Shown: positions 33,760 through 41,780 of the stretch, in pieces
How positions within the stretch are numbered: position 1 is the stretch's first letter
Layout: each line of letters opens with the position of its first letter
Source of the DNA: Aequorivita capsosiphonis DSM 23843
Lineage (GTDB): Bacteria > Bacteroidota > Bacteroidia > Flavobacteriales > Flavobacteriaceae
Assembly: GCF_000429125.1 (NCBI RefSeq)
Contig: NZ_AUBG01000001.1
Coordinates: forward strand, 186,001 to 250,000
Length of the DNA stretch: 64,000 nucleotides
Direction: 5' to 3'
The notes under the pieces: model-generated
Databases searched by the model: none
What the model was told of the DNA's origin: nothing
Seen by the model: the letters and a program-made list of their open reading frames with translations, nothing else
Position numbers and translations under genes: made by a program

Positions 33760-33906
33760 TTAATTTTTTTTCGTAACAAAAGCAATAATAGGCCATAATA
33801 CGTAAAGATAAACTCTAAAAAATTCAATAACTAGATAGTGCTTCCCTTTACTTCTAAAAAACGTTAAAACCAATATAAAAACTGGAACTATACAGTGTGT
33901 AGACAA
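33760..33906 (-). CDS. Small hydrophobic ORF, copy A, after RES toxin
   Basis: Forty-eight codons starting at a TTG five bases after the RES stop and ending in TAA. The translation is hydrophobic and basic; its end reads FFRVYLYVLWPIIAFVTKKN. It aligns without gaps to the ORF at 34971-35111 with 21 of 46 positions identical (P8, V9, F16, R18, S19, G21, K22, L25, I27, F29, F30, V32, Y33, V36, L37, P39, I41, A42, F43, T45, K46). No ATG is available in this frame because a TGA lies nine codons further upstream. It may be a real small membrane protein with a TTG start or a remnant. The family is not recognised. Confidence 0.4.
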   Translation of the reverse strand: MSTHCIVPVFILVLTFFRSKGKHYLVIEFFRVYLYVLWPIIAFVTKKN

Positions 33907-33911
33907 TATTT

Positions 33912-34367
33912 TTACACAAACAATCGTGCATCAAAAAAATAATCTTCATTTCTTACTAATGAAACTTTTTCCGTAAATAAGGGGTGAATGGTATTTACTA
34001 TATAATTATACTCCTTTGAAATAACTGCTGAAGGCACTCGCAGTAATAGTGAACGCTGTTCTCTATACCATTCCGAACCTATCAACTGCAATTTATAGTA
34101 AGACTCAAACGAACGCCAATTTTTTGGCAACTTTTTGATTGGAACTTGCTCATATAAGTCCTCTTCATCAGCAATTGAAATAATCATGACTTCATAATCA
34201 GGAAGTTTCATTATTGAATTACGATGAACTACTAACTCTAAAGTTGATAATGATCTAGTTGAGCCAGTATAAATAACAAATTCTCTATCTAAATTCCAAG
34301 GATTCGATGCTCCTGAGCTTGATAATGCTTTTGAATAAGTTTTATGTGAAATTCTATATACTTCCAT
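33912..34367 (-). CDS. RES-domain toxin
   Basis: A 151-residue RES-domain protein. It begins MEVYRISHKTYSKALSSSGA with the conserved Arg5, then has WNLDREFVIYTGSTRSLSTL followed by ELVVHR, which carry the conserved tyrosine, serine and glutamate of the family, and a late YNYIVNTIHPLF. RES toxins (Res, MbcT, ParT) consume or transfer NAD+ and halt growth. The gene starts two bases after the stop of an Xre/MbcA-type antitoxin gene on the same strand, the normal order for this class. The module is flanked on both sides by copies of a small hydrophobic ORF. Confidence 0.9.
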   Translation of the reverse strand: MEVYRISHKTYSKALSSSGASNPWNLDREFVIYTGSTRSLSTLELVVHRNSIMKLPDYEVMIISIADEEDLYEQVPIKKLPKNWRSFESYYKLQLIGSEWYREQRSLLLRVPSAVISKEYNYIVNTIHPLFTEKVSLVRNEDYFFDARLFV

Positions 34368-34369
34368 AT

Positions 34370-34789
34370 TTAGACATTATCACCATATTCAATTCCTGTT
34401 AATCTATCTTCAATATATCTAATTCCAGAAATTGTTTTAAAAAAGTCAACAGGGCGTTCATTGTTAAAATGAAAATTTGGTTTTTCTAACCAATCATTAA
34501 ACTCTTTTTTCGAGCCAAAAACCCGTTCTCCTTGTTTATATAAGGAGATAAGTAAAAGTAATTTCTCTTTAAAATTTATATTCATTTTCGCATTAGAACT
34601 TCGATAGGTTTGAAAAGTTTTTTCGCTAACATCAAACCATTCAGAGATAACCTTGTCTGATGAATGCGTTAAGGCCTTAAAAAGTTTAACTTGTTTAGTG
34701 CCTAACTTTTCTGAATGTAGGTAGTTGATTACCTGACTATCTGAAATATTCGAAGGGATATCTCTGATTAAATCTTTTGTTGTTTCCAT
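34370..34789 (-). CDS. Xre/MbcA/ParS-type antitoxin
   Basis: A 139-residue antitoxin of the class that pairs with RES toxins. An N-terminal helical region (LFKALTHSSDKVISEWFDVSEKTFQTYRS) corresponds to the Xre-like helix-turn-helix. The C-terminal half (LLLISLYKQGERVFGSKKEF, NDWLEKPNFHFN, RPVDFFKTISGIRYIEDRLTGIEYGDN) is the DUF2384/MbcA toxin-binding domain. It neutralises the RES protein and usually represses its own promoter. The promoter should lie in the 180 bases upstream; no clear palindrome was picked out there by eye. Confidence 0.9.
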   Translation of the reverse strand: METTKDLIRDIPSNISDSQVINYLHSEKLGTKQVKLFKALTHSSDKVISEWFDVSEKTFQTYRSSNAKMNINFKEKLLLLISLYKQGERVFGSKKEFNDWLEKPNFHFNNERPVDFFKTISGIRYIEDRLTGIEYGDNV

Positions 34790-34970
34790 TTCTATAATTT
34801 TATTAAATATACGTAAATTTTCTTATCATATAACGTAAAATTACTGTTTATAATTACAGTTCATAAATAGGTATATAAATAAGCTGACCTCTTGAAAAAC
34901 CATCTCAACATTCGCCTATTAATTTGTCTCAAAATCCTCCTTCTCTCCATATACCGGATTTCTCTAAATT

Positions 34971-35111
34971 TTATTTCGTAGCAAAAGCTATGGCAGGCAC
35001 CAATACGAAATAGTAAACCTCAAAAAAATTAATTATTAGATCGCACTTACCTTAACTTCTAACAAAATGATAAAACCAATATAAAACAGGAAACTTTGCT
35101 GTATAAGGCAT
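34971..35111 (-). pseudogene. Small hydrophobic ORF, copy B, with internal stop
   Basis: An ATG at 35111 opens a 46-codon frame ending in TAA at 34971, interrupted by a TAA at codon 20. At that point copy A has Lys (RSKGK against RS-stop-GK). The remaining positions align without gaps to copy A at 33760-33906. Similarity continues past the stop codons for about 35 bases, so this is a duplicated DNA segment and not a chance protein match. The internal stop makes this copy a probable pseudogene. It lies between the Xre antitoxin gene and the iron permease gene, and its start overlaps a TAnnTTTG-like box for the latter. Confidence 0.5.
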
Positions 35112-35118
35112 ATATTTG
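35111..35118 (+). promoter_or_regulatory. TATATTTG -7 box candidate for iron permease gene
   Basis: TATATTTG matches the Bacteroidota -7 consensus TAnnTTTG and lies 31 bases before the permease ATG. A TTTG exists upstream at about 35095, but its spacing (12 bases) is shorter than the usual 19-20, so only the -7 half is supported. Confidence 0.3.
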
Positions 35119-35148
35119 TATTTAGAATTAATCTAAATAAGAATAAAA

Positions 35149-37101
35149 ATGAGTAAGGTTTTCGTCATCAGATTTTTGATGGCCGTTTTATTAATATTCG
35201 CAATTTCTCCAGCAATAATTGCCCAAACAAATGATAAGAATGCTGAAACTGTAATTCATTTATTGGACTACATTGCAAGGGATTATCCAGAAGGGGTTCA
35301 AAACGGAGAAATCATAAATAAGCAGGAATACGGCGAGATGCAGGAGTTTTCAGGACAAGCTTTTGCCCTGACCGAACAAGGTTCCTTTCTTCCAAAAAAA
35401 GAGCGGCAATTACTGGATGACTTAGCGAAACTGAAAGATTTTATTCAAGAAAAAAAACCTGAACAGGAAATTAGTGACCTAGCACGAGAAATAAGAAACA
35501 AGCTTCTTGAAATAACTGGAATCCAAACTGCACCTGCGCTATGGCCAAATTCCAAACGAGGCAAAGCCCTATTCGCCAATAATTGTGCTTCTTGTCACGG
35601 CATCAACGGAAAAGGCAACGGAGCCTTGGGAAAAGGTCTCGATCCAGCTCCTACTGACTTTCACGAAGCCCAATTAATGCGCCAAGTTTCACCTTTTCAA
35701 GCCTATAACACAATAAAATTAGGAGTAAATGGCACTAGCATGCGGCCGTTTTCAGAACTCAATGAAGAGGAACTATGGGATCTGGCGTTTTACGTTAAAA
35801 GCTTACGATTTCAGAAAGATAAAATTGATACTACTGCTTTAAGAGCGCAATTTGAAACTGTATTTCCAAATTTCACACTAAAAAATGTGGCTACACATTC
35901 TGATGAAGAAATATTGGCAAATCTTGCAAAAACTGGCGATAAGGCTAACATACAATTAAAATCCTTGCGATTATTAGCACCCACAGGGACAGAATCAAAT
36001 AACAGTTTAGCTATCGCAAAAGAGAATCTCAATGCGGCTCTTAAAAATTATACAGCAGGCAATAAATCTTTGGCACGAACCAATGCGTTAAGTGCCTACT
36101 TAGAAGGAATTGAACCCGTTGAAGCTCGCTTGACCACAAACGACCCCGGGTTTACCATAGAAATTGAGCAGCAAATGCTTAATGTTCGGCAAGCCATTGA
36201 ACAAGATCAAGGAGTGCCGGCACTTAAAGTAGAAACTGATAAAGCACTTGCAATGATTGACCAAGCAGATCAGCTGATGAAAGATCATAAATTGAATTAT
36301 TGGTTGACGTTTATTTTGGCTGCCTCCATTATGTTGCGAGAAGGTTTGGAAGCGTTTTTAATACTGGCTGTTGTGTTAGCATTGATTCGAACTTCTGGTG
36401 TAAAAAAAGCACTTCCTTGGCTTCATGGAGGTTGGATTACCGCTGTAATTTTAGGTCTTGCAGGTTGGTATCTTTCAGACTATATCATTCAGTTTGGCGG
36501 GAAAAACAGAGAAATCATGGAGGGCTTGATCTCACTTTTTGCCGTACTAGTATTGTTATTTGTTGGGTTTTGGCTTCACAACCACTCCCATGCCAAAAAA
36601 TGGCAGGAATTCATTGAAAATAAAATTGGGCGCTACCTACAAAAAGACAAGATGTTTGGGTTAGCCGCATTTTCCTTTATGGTGGTTTTTCGTGAGGCCT
36701 TTGAAGTTATTCTTTTCTTGCAAGCCATCAATTTGGAGGCGCAACCAGAGAATAAGTCGGCCATAGGTTTGGGCGTTTTAGCAGCAATTGCCGGTATTGC
36801 AGTGATGGTTTTTCTGTTTCTAAAATATTCTAAAAAAATTCCCGTAAGACAACTTTTTCGATATTCGTCTTGGATTATCGTTCTCTTAGCTATCATCCTG
36901 ATAGGAAAAGGTTTCCATTCGCTTCAGGAAAGTGGATGGATTTCGGTAACTGGTTTCCCTTCTCTATTCCGAATAGATTGGCTAGGCTTCTACCCTACTC
37001 TAGAAACGATTTTAGCACAGATTGTACTTATAATCATTATACTTATTACGTATCAAGTCCACAATCAACGGGTTAAAAAAATGATACTGAAAGAATCATG
37101 A
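35149..37101 (+). CDS. Cytochrome c / FTR1-family iron permease fusion
   Basis: A 650-residue fusion protein. A signal peptide ends near residue 26 (IIAQT). A periplasmic helical region follows, then a class-I cytochrome c domain with CASCH at 146-150 and a distal Met in TSMRPF. A second helical stretch leads to the C-terminal FTR1 permease (about 385-640), with seven helices and two REXXE iron-binding motifs, REGLE near 394 and REAFE near 520. FTR1 proteins take up ferric iron after oxidation of ferrous iron; the fused heme domain probably supplies the electron path. It is convergent with an azurin gene, a possible redox partner. Confidence 0.92.
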   Translation: MSKVFVIRFLMAVLLIFAISPAIIAQTNDKNAETVIHLLDYIARDYPEGVQNGEIINKQEYGEMQEFSGQAFALTEQGSFLPKKERQLLDDLAKLKDFIQEKKPEQEISDLAREIRNKLLEITGIQTAPALWPNSKRGKALFANNCASCHGINGKGNGALGKGLDPAPTDFHEAQLMRQVSPFQAYNTIKLGVNGTSMRPFSELNEEELWDLAFYVKSLRFQKDKIDTTALRAQFETVFPNFTLKNVATHSDEEILANLAKTGDKANIQLKSLRLLAPTGTESNNSLAIAKENLNAALKNYTAGNKSLARTNALSAYLEGIEPVEARLTTNDPGFTIEIEQQMLNVRQAIEQDQGVPALKVETDKALAMIDQADQLMKDHKLNYWLTFILAASIMLREGLEAFLILAVVLALIRTSGVKKALPWLHGGWITAVILGLAGWYLSDYIIQFGGKNREIMEGLISLFAVLVLLFVGFWLHNHSHAKKWQEFIENKIGRYLQKDKMFGLAAFSFMVVFREAFEVILFLQAINLEAQPENKSAIGLGVLAAIAGIAVMVFLFLKYSKKIPVRQLFRYSSWIIVLLAIILIGKGFHSLQESGWISVTGFPSLFRIDWLGFYPTLETILAQIVLIIIILITYQVHNQRVKKMILKES

Positions 37102-37161
37102 TGCTGAAACCCGTAAATCTCAGATAACACTATTTCAAAATGGGTAAAAAGAAATAAAAAA

Positions 37162-37183
37162 AGCTACAATTTAAATTGCAGCT
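37162..37183. terminator. Bidirectional hairpin terminator
   Basis: The inverted repeat AGCTACAATTT / AAATTGCAGCT forms an 11-bp stem with one mismatch and almost no loop. It has an A run on its left (GAAATAAAAAA) and CCTTTTC on its right. It lies between the convergent iron permease and azurin genes, as expected for a shared terminator. Confidence 0.6.
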
Positions 37184-37225
37184 CCTTTTCTATAACTCTA
37201 AGAAATTTTATAATTCACACTTCGT

Positions 37226-37741
37226 TTAATCCACAATAAACTTTCCATTCATTGTCATGTAATGTGCTGGGAAAGTACATATAAAAGTATAAGTTCCTGC
37301 GGGCGGGGCATCAAATTCTATAGTGTCGCTTTCACCTCCACCGAGCATCTTGGTATACACTATAAATTTATCCTTGATATCGTCTGGAACACCCTCTTTG
37401 TCTCCATCTAGTGCTGCTGCCTTTCCTACGGCGTCCATATCAGCATCTTTCTTTAGCAATGCCCAATCGTGACCCATTACATTTTTATCGAGCTTACCTA
37501 TGTGTTTAAGGGTGAGTTTTACCTTCTGTCCTGCTTTAACGTGAATTTCACTTTTGTTGAATTTCATCTCATCATTACCCGTAATAGTTATATTTGCGAC
37601 GGCATCATCTGATGATTCCGTAGGTGTCGCTTTTTCCTGAGTCTGTGTCCCGATTTGCATCTCAGGTTTTTCATCTTTTTTATTATTACCGCAACTGATC
37701 ACAAGAGCGGCTGCAAAAATCAAAATTAATTTTTTCATCAT
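37226..37741 (-). CDS. Azurin-type blue copper lipoprotein
   Basis: A 171-residue protein with a lipoprotein signal peptide (Cys17 after LVIS), a spacer rich in Lys, Thr and Ser, then an azurin domain. The copper ligands are visible: His in LTLKHIGKLDKNVMGHDW, and Cys, His and Met in CTFPAHYMTM at the same relative spacing as Cys112, His117 and Met121 of Pseudomonas azurin. The GHDWALL and KMLGGGESDTIEFDAPPAGT segments also match the family. It is a soluble-type electron carrier anchored to a membrane. The convergent cytochrome c/FTR1 gene makes a role in electron transfer to or from that protein possible but unproven. Confidence 0.93.
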   Translation of the reverse strand: MMKKLILIFAAALVISCGNNKKDEKPEMQIGTQTQEKATPTESSDDAVANITITGNDEMKFNKSEIHVKAGQKVKLTLKHIGKLDKNVMGHDWALLKKDADMDAVGKAAALDGDKEGVPDDIKDKFIVYTKMLGGGESDTIEFDAPPAGTYTFICTFPAHYMTMNGKFIVD

Positions 37742-37907
37742 TTTATCATTTAGATTAAATTTAAGTGATAATAAAATTAATGGCTATTCACTAAAAATCA
37801 TAACTTTAAAAAATTAATTTTTGACGTATTAAATAAGGAATATAGCTAGATGAGCTAATGTAAAGAAGTGACCTATTTTATTGCGGATGAAGGAGAAAAA
37901 TTTACTT

Positions 37908-38918
37908 TCACTTTACAAAATTATGATGCTGGGTTCCAGTAAAATAATCTCGAAAAATCTGGTTTAGTTGATAATCTTTACTACTCGCCTTAATCCCTAA
38001 CCGGGGATAAACTTCAATTATTAAACGGGACATATCTCTTACAGAATCGGCTGCTGTTTTATGTACCTTTTGCATATATTCTTCAGTAAAATCATTTCCC
38101 TTTTGAATTTCACTTTCAATTTCGTCTGAAATTTCAAAAATATCCTTATTCGTCTTTAAAACAATATTTGTTAGATCGTTTAGCGTTTCCTTCGGAAGAA
38201 TGGTCTGCGCTTCCTCCAGAAAGTGTTCCGCCATTCCCAAATAATTCACCCATAGCGTTACATCTGCAAAAAGTGAAAATGGAATTTTAAAAATTGGTTG
38301 GGGAAGGATAAAGTGGTTATATTTAAAAGAATACTTTTTATCTATTACTGTATCTACTTCAAAAGAATGGGTAGCAGTAGCAATAAGGCCCATCGTATTC
38401 CAATCTGGGGTAATCTGTACGGCTTCCTTCGGAATAACAAAAGAACGAATCTTTGCGGATCCATCAGTATCCATTACCTCTTTTCCATTACTCATTATTT
38501 TTGCACTTAATGTGAAATGTGATAAGTATGGAGCTCCGGTGGCATAACGCCAATTACCGGATATTTTATAGCCATTTTCAACTTTTTCTGCAGTTCCAAA
38601 CACCCCTCCACTTCCACCAAGGATTGGAGTTTTGGAATTTAAAAAGATTCTATCTGCAACCTCTTTATCTAAATTCCCGATAAAGTAATTTGCGCCACTA
38701 CACAAGGTAACCGTCCAGCCAAGGCTTCCATCTGTAAACGCCAAAGTTTTTAGCTTCTGTAAACCTTCACTTAAAGATGCTTCTAAACCGCCATAACTTT
38801 TAGGCACCCATAGATTCCAGAGCTTCTCTTTTTCAACCCAAGCTAATATTTCCGGAGAGAAAACACGTACGCCAAAACATTGTTTTCTAAGCTGTTGTAT
38901 ATTGTTCATTTCTTTCAT
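37908..38918 (-). CDS. Acyl-CoA dehydrogenase-like flavoprotein
   Basis: A 336-residue protein (333 if it starts at the next Met) with the acyl-CoA dehydrogenase fold. A helical N-terminal domain (LWNLWVPKSYGGLEASLSEG) leads to a middle beta domain with ISGNWRYATGAPYLSHFTLS. That stretch resembles the flavin-binding segment of group D monooxygenases such as HpaB or HsaA as much as that of true dehydrogenases. A C-terminal helical domain ends with IFRDYFTGTQHHNF. It lacks a recognisable general-base glutamate context, so I do not assign acyl-CoA oxidation. Its start overlaps the end of the riboswitch-controlled transporter gene by 32 bases, which implies translational coupling and probable control by TPP. 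Confidence 0.7.
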   Translation of the reverse strand: MKEMNNIQQLRKQCFGVRVFSPEILAWVEKEKLWNLWVPKSYGGLEASLSEGLQKLKTLAFTDGSLGWTVTLCSGANYFIGNLDKEVADRIFLNSKTPILGGSGGVFGTAEKVENGYKISGNWRYATGAPYLSHFTLSAKIMSNGKEVMDTDGSAKIRSFVIPKEAVQITPDWNTMGLIATATHSFEVDTVIDKKYSFKYNHFILPQPIFKIPFSLFADVTLWVNYLGMAEHFLEEAQTILPKETLNDLTNIVLKTNKDIFEISDEIESEIQKGNDFTEEYMQKVHKTAADSVRDMSRLIIEVYPRLGIKASSKDYQLNQIFRDYFTGTQHHNFVK

Positions 38919-39492
38919 TTTTAATAATATTTCGCCATTTTATATAACCTGAAACCGCCACGATAAACAAAAAGATCGTTAGGCCGGCATATATGTATAA
39001 TCCCTTGTGAAAAAGTAGTGGGATCGCGATGATATTACTGATATTAAGATAAATCCAGTTCTCCATTTTCCTTTTGGCCATCAGCCACATCCCTGCCCAA
39101 GCGAAAGCACTCACAAAAGCATCCCAAATTGGAACGTCGGTATTGGTATGATATTGAAGCCAATAAACCATAATTGAAAAACACACAACAGCAATCCCCA
39201 ATGCTTTTATATGCTCTTGCTTGCTGGAATAGGAAATAGGACTTTCCTTCTTTTGTTTTCCAAATTTCCAAAAGAACCAACCATAAACACTCATCACAAA
39301 ATAATAGAGATTCAATATAATATCTCCATAAAGTTGGGAGCGATACAGCACCCACATACTTATGAGAATAGAAATAATGCCGAACAGATAATTGTTGGGG
39401 TTATTCTTTCTTGCCAAAAGAACCTGAACCACGCCAAAGGCAGTTCCTATTATTTGTAAGAGAGTAAGATGAAATAAGTAATCCTCGATCAT
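38887..39492 (-). CDS. pnuT: PnuC-family transporter, probably thiamine (PnuT)
   Basis: A 201-residue membrane protein from the ATG at 39492, with about seven helices. Family motifs are ILNLYYFVMSVYGWFFWKFG, DAFVSAFAWAGMWLMAKRKM with ENWIYLNISNIIAIPLLFHK just after, and GLYIYAGLTIFLFIVAVSGY. PnuC proteins carry nicotinamide riboside. Family members under TPP riboswitches (PnuT) carry thiamine, and a TPP riboswitch precedes this gene, so thiamine is the better guess. A TTG at 39519 would extend the frame by nine residues, but MIEDYLFH begins the conserved region. The flavoprotein gene overlaps its 3' end. Confidence 0.82.
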   Translation of the reverse strand: MIEDYLFHLTLLQIIGTAFGVVQVLLARKNNPNNYLFGIISILISMWVLYRSQLYGDIILNLYYFVMSVYGWFFWKFGKQKKESPISYSSKQEHIKALGIAVVCFSIMVYWLQYHTNTDVPIWDAFVSAFAWAGMWLMAKRKMENWIYLNISNIIAIPLLFHKGLYIYAGLTIFLFIVAVSGYIKWRNIIKNERNEQYTTA

Positions 39493-39537
39493 TGTAGTTT
39501 TTAAATGAAATGAGGCCAATAACCAAGTAGTGTATTA

Positions 39538-39632
39538 CTATCGTTCCCTACGCCAGCATTATCTGGATCAGGTTCCGTGCAAAGCGCACTTGGGTATCTT
39601 CTCAGCCCGCTATATAAATAGCAAGCACCCCA
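39538..39632 (-). ncRNA. TPP (thiamine pyrophosphate) riboswitch
   Basis: On the minus strand the leader of the transporter gene carries the conserved THI-box parts in order: GGGGTGC at the 5' end, GGGCTGAGAAGATACCC, then GAACCTGATCCAGATAATGC, and CTGGCGTAGGGAACGATAG closing the aptamer. The aptamer ends about 45 bases before the ATG. No T tract follows, so control of translation initiation seems more likely than termination. A TAGATTTG box just upstream (39643-39650) would start the transcript at its 5' end. Confidence 0.95.
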
Positions 39633-39642
39633 TTATAAAAGG

Positions 39643-39650
39643 CAAATCTA
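39643..39650 (-). promoter_or_regulatory. TAGATTTG -7 box before TPP riboswitch
   Basis: Minus-strand TAGATTTG fits the Bacteroidota -7 consensus TAnnTTTG and lies 10 bases before the first base of the riboswitch, a fitting distance for a transcription start. A clear -33 TTTG was not found at the usual spacing. Confidence 0.4.
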
Positions 39651-39763
39651 TAATAATTATTTGCAATATGTAAGAAGACTGAACTTTAAAAATGTAAAGT
39701 GAGAATAAGTTCGAATCGATCTCCGTTTATCTCAAAATCTAGCAGGTTAATAAACTAGAAATA

Positions 39764-40477
39764 TTACTGAAATTTTCCAAGTTTTTTAATCACTTGCTCC
39801 CTATAACTTCTACTGATGGGAAGTGATTTATTCCCGATAATTACTTCTTCATTAGAATAAGAATCAATTTTATCAAGTGAAACGATATAAGAACGATGGA
39901 TTCTAAGAAATTTTGAATCCGGTAATTTCTTTTCTATTGCAGAAATATTCTCTCTTATAACTTTAGTTCCTTCCGAAGTTTCAATTTTTAGATAATCACT
40001 TAAACTTTCTATCCATAGCATACTGCTGAAATTGATTTTGTGCATTTTTCGATCTATTTTCACAAAGATAAAGTCAGCCGTTTCTTGCTCTATAATTATG
40101 GAAGAATCAGGGTTTATATACGTCCGTTGAAAATTGCCAATCGCATCGAGAAAACGATTGAAAGAAATGGGTTTTAAAAGATAATCTACCGCGTGAAGAT
40201 CGAAGCCATCAATAGCGTATTCACGGTAGGCAGTGGTAAAAATAATCTTGATGTCTTTACTAATGGATTTAGCAAATGAAATTCCCGAAACCCCAGGCAT
40301 ATTGATATCTAAGAATATAAGATCAGTTTTTTGTGAATTGATAAGATTAAAAGCTTCGGTAGCATTATTGCATCTTCCAACCAATTCCATGGTATCTATT
40401 TTTCGCAAATGATTTTCAAGGATATCTAAAGCTACTGGCTCATCATCAACAATAATACACTTGATTTTATAAGACAT
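39764..40477 (-). CDS. LytTR-family response regulator
   Basis: A 237-residue regulator. The receiver domain has DDEPVAL at its start, phospho-acceptor Asp57 in LIFLDINMPGVSG, and KPISFNRF near 105. The LytTR DNA-binding domain follows at about 135-237 (FVKIDRKMHKINFSSMLWIE, GTKVIRENISAIEKKLPDSK, FLRIHRSYIVSLDKI, ILPISRSYR-like end). It binds direct repeats through beta strands. The gene overlaps the 3' end of the sensor kinase gene by 11 bases, so the two are co-translated. Confidence 0.93.
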   Translation of the reverse strand: MSYKIKCIIVDDEPVALDILENHLRKIDTMELVGRCNNATEAFNLINSQKTDLIFLDINMPGVSGISFAKSISKDIKIIFTTAYREYAIDGFDLHAVDYLLKPISFNRFLDAIGNFQRTYINPDSSIIIEQETADFIFVKIDRKMHKINFSSMLWIESLSDYLKIETSEGTKVIRENISAIEKKLPDSKFLRIHRSYIVSLDKIDSYSNEEVIIGNKSLPISRSYREQVIKKLGKFQ

Positions 40478-41546
40478 CGTTTGGGGTTTTAGCTGTATTT
40501 ATTTTTAAAAATACTTTATAAGAATCTCTGTTATTCTGAACAATCAATTCCGAACTTCTTCCATATAAAATATCGAGTCTTCGTTGAATGTTTTCAAGGC
40601 CAATTCCTTTTGTTTCTGAAGGAAGTTTGGCTGGATCTTTTGAATTCATTACCTCAAATTCCATAAACTCATTTTTTAGATTTAGTCGAATTGAAATCTT
40701 TAATTTTCCATCAGAATTTTTTCCATGTTTAAAACTATTCTCTACAAACGGAAGTAGCAGCATGGGAGCAATCTCAATGTTTGAAGGTATTTCAGAACAA
40801 TTAAAATCTATGGTTAGATTATCCTGAAAACGCTTTTTTTCGAGATTAATATAGTTTTTAATATGATTTATTTCATCTTTTAATTGTACCAAAGGCTTTC
40901 TTGTTTGATACAAAATATAATCCAGAAGTTCAGAAAGTTGGAGTATCATTTCAGGCGTCTTTTCACTGTTGGAAAGGCTTAACCCATAAATAGTATTAAG
41001 GGTGTTGAATAAAAAATGCGGATGGATCTGAATTTTTAAATATTCCAATTCCTGTTCTTTTAACTTTAACTGAGCCTCTAAAATTCTGTTTTTAAGCTCT
41101 TCGTTTTTCGCTGAAGCCGAATAGTTATATTTCAACAAGCTAAATGCCGAAGCAATTACAACCACCAAGTAAACGGTTATCATAATATAAAATAGACTTT
41201 TTGAGGTGGGGAAACTATCGGTCCAATTTAGATTAAGAGAAATAATTAACCCGTAAAATGATGAAATGATAATAAAGACCGTCGAAATAATTAAGGCATA
41301 CCCAGTAAACAGTGCAAACCTGAGATATTTCTTTGGAAGTAAATACTTGGGGATTAAATGATATATGAAACTGTACGTGGTTCCAATGGTTACTGGAAGT
41401 AGAAATGCCGAAAAACGAAACACACTTCCAAAGGAGATCCCTTCAACCCTAAAAAAGAAACTGAAGAACAAAAGAACGCAGATCCAGAATAAAATATGGA
41501 TCATAATCTTACCAACCAACTTTTGAAATGCCTTTGACGGATTCAT
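40467..41546 (-). CDS. LytS/YehU-type sensor histidine kinase
   Basis: A 359-residue membrane kinase with four predicted helices in the first 150 residues and no PAS domain. A coiled linker (NEELKNRILEAQLKLKEQEL) leads to the His_kinase domain: YLKIQIHPHFLFNTLNTIYG with the phosphorylated His in HPHF. The ATPase domain has PMLLLPFVENSFKHGK as N-box and KGIGLENIQRRLDILYG as G-box. It works with the LytTR regulator encoded immediately after. The signal is unknown. The neighbouring serine hydrolase gene is divergent, 234 bases away. Confidence 0.92.
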   Translation of the reverse strand: MNPSKAFQKLVGKIMIHILFWICVLLFFSFFFRVEGISFGSVFRFSAFLLPVTIGTTYSFIYHLIPKYLLPKKYLRFALFTGYALIISTVFIIISSFYGLIISLNLNWTDSFPTSKSLFYIMITVYLVVVIASAFSLLKYNYSASAKNEELKNRILEAQLKLKEQELEYLKIQIHPHFLFNTLNTIYGLSLSNSEKTPEMILQLSELLDYILYQTRKPLVQLKDEINHIKNYINLEKKRFQDNLTIDFNCSEIPSNIEIAPMLLLPFVENSFKHGKNSDGKLKISIRLNLKNEFMEFEVMNSKDPAKLPSETKGIGLENIQRRLDILYGRSSELIVQNNRDSYKVFLKINTAKTPNDVL

Positions 41547-41780
41547 TAATCAATAAAGTTGCACAAAAAAGATTTCATGAAAAAGGTTTTGCGATAGATT
41601 ACTCTTTTTGAAGGGTAAATAACATCCAGCTAAAGATTTCGTGGCTTTATATTAATAACTTGTTGAATAAGGCTGAAAAAGGGCGTTTCGTCGCAAAAAT
41701 AATAAGGCTAGTTTTATTAAGAATATATTTGGTCTAGTTGTCCAAAATTGAAGGAGAAATACTAACCAAATACAAACCGA

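Noticed and set aside
38887-39519. Nicotinamide riboside transporter (PnuC) as the name, and the TTG start at 39519
   Set aside because: A TPP riboswitch directly upstream points to thiamine (PnuT), and the ATG at 39492 begins the conserved region.
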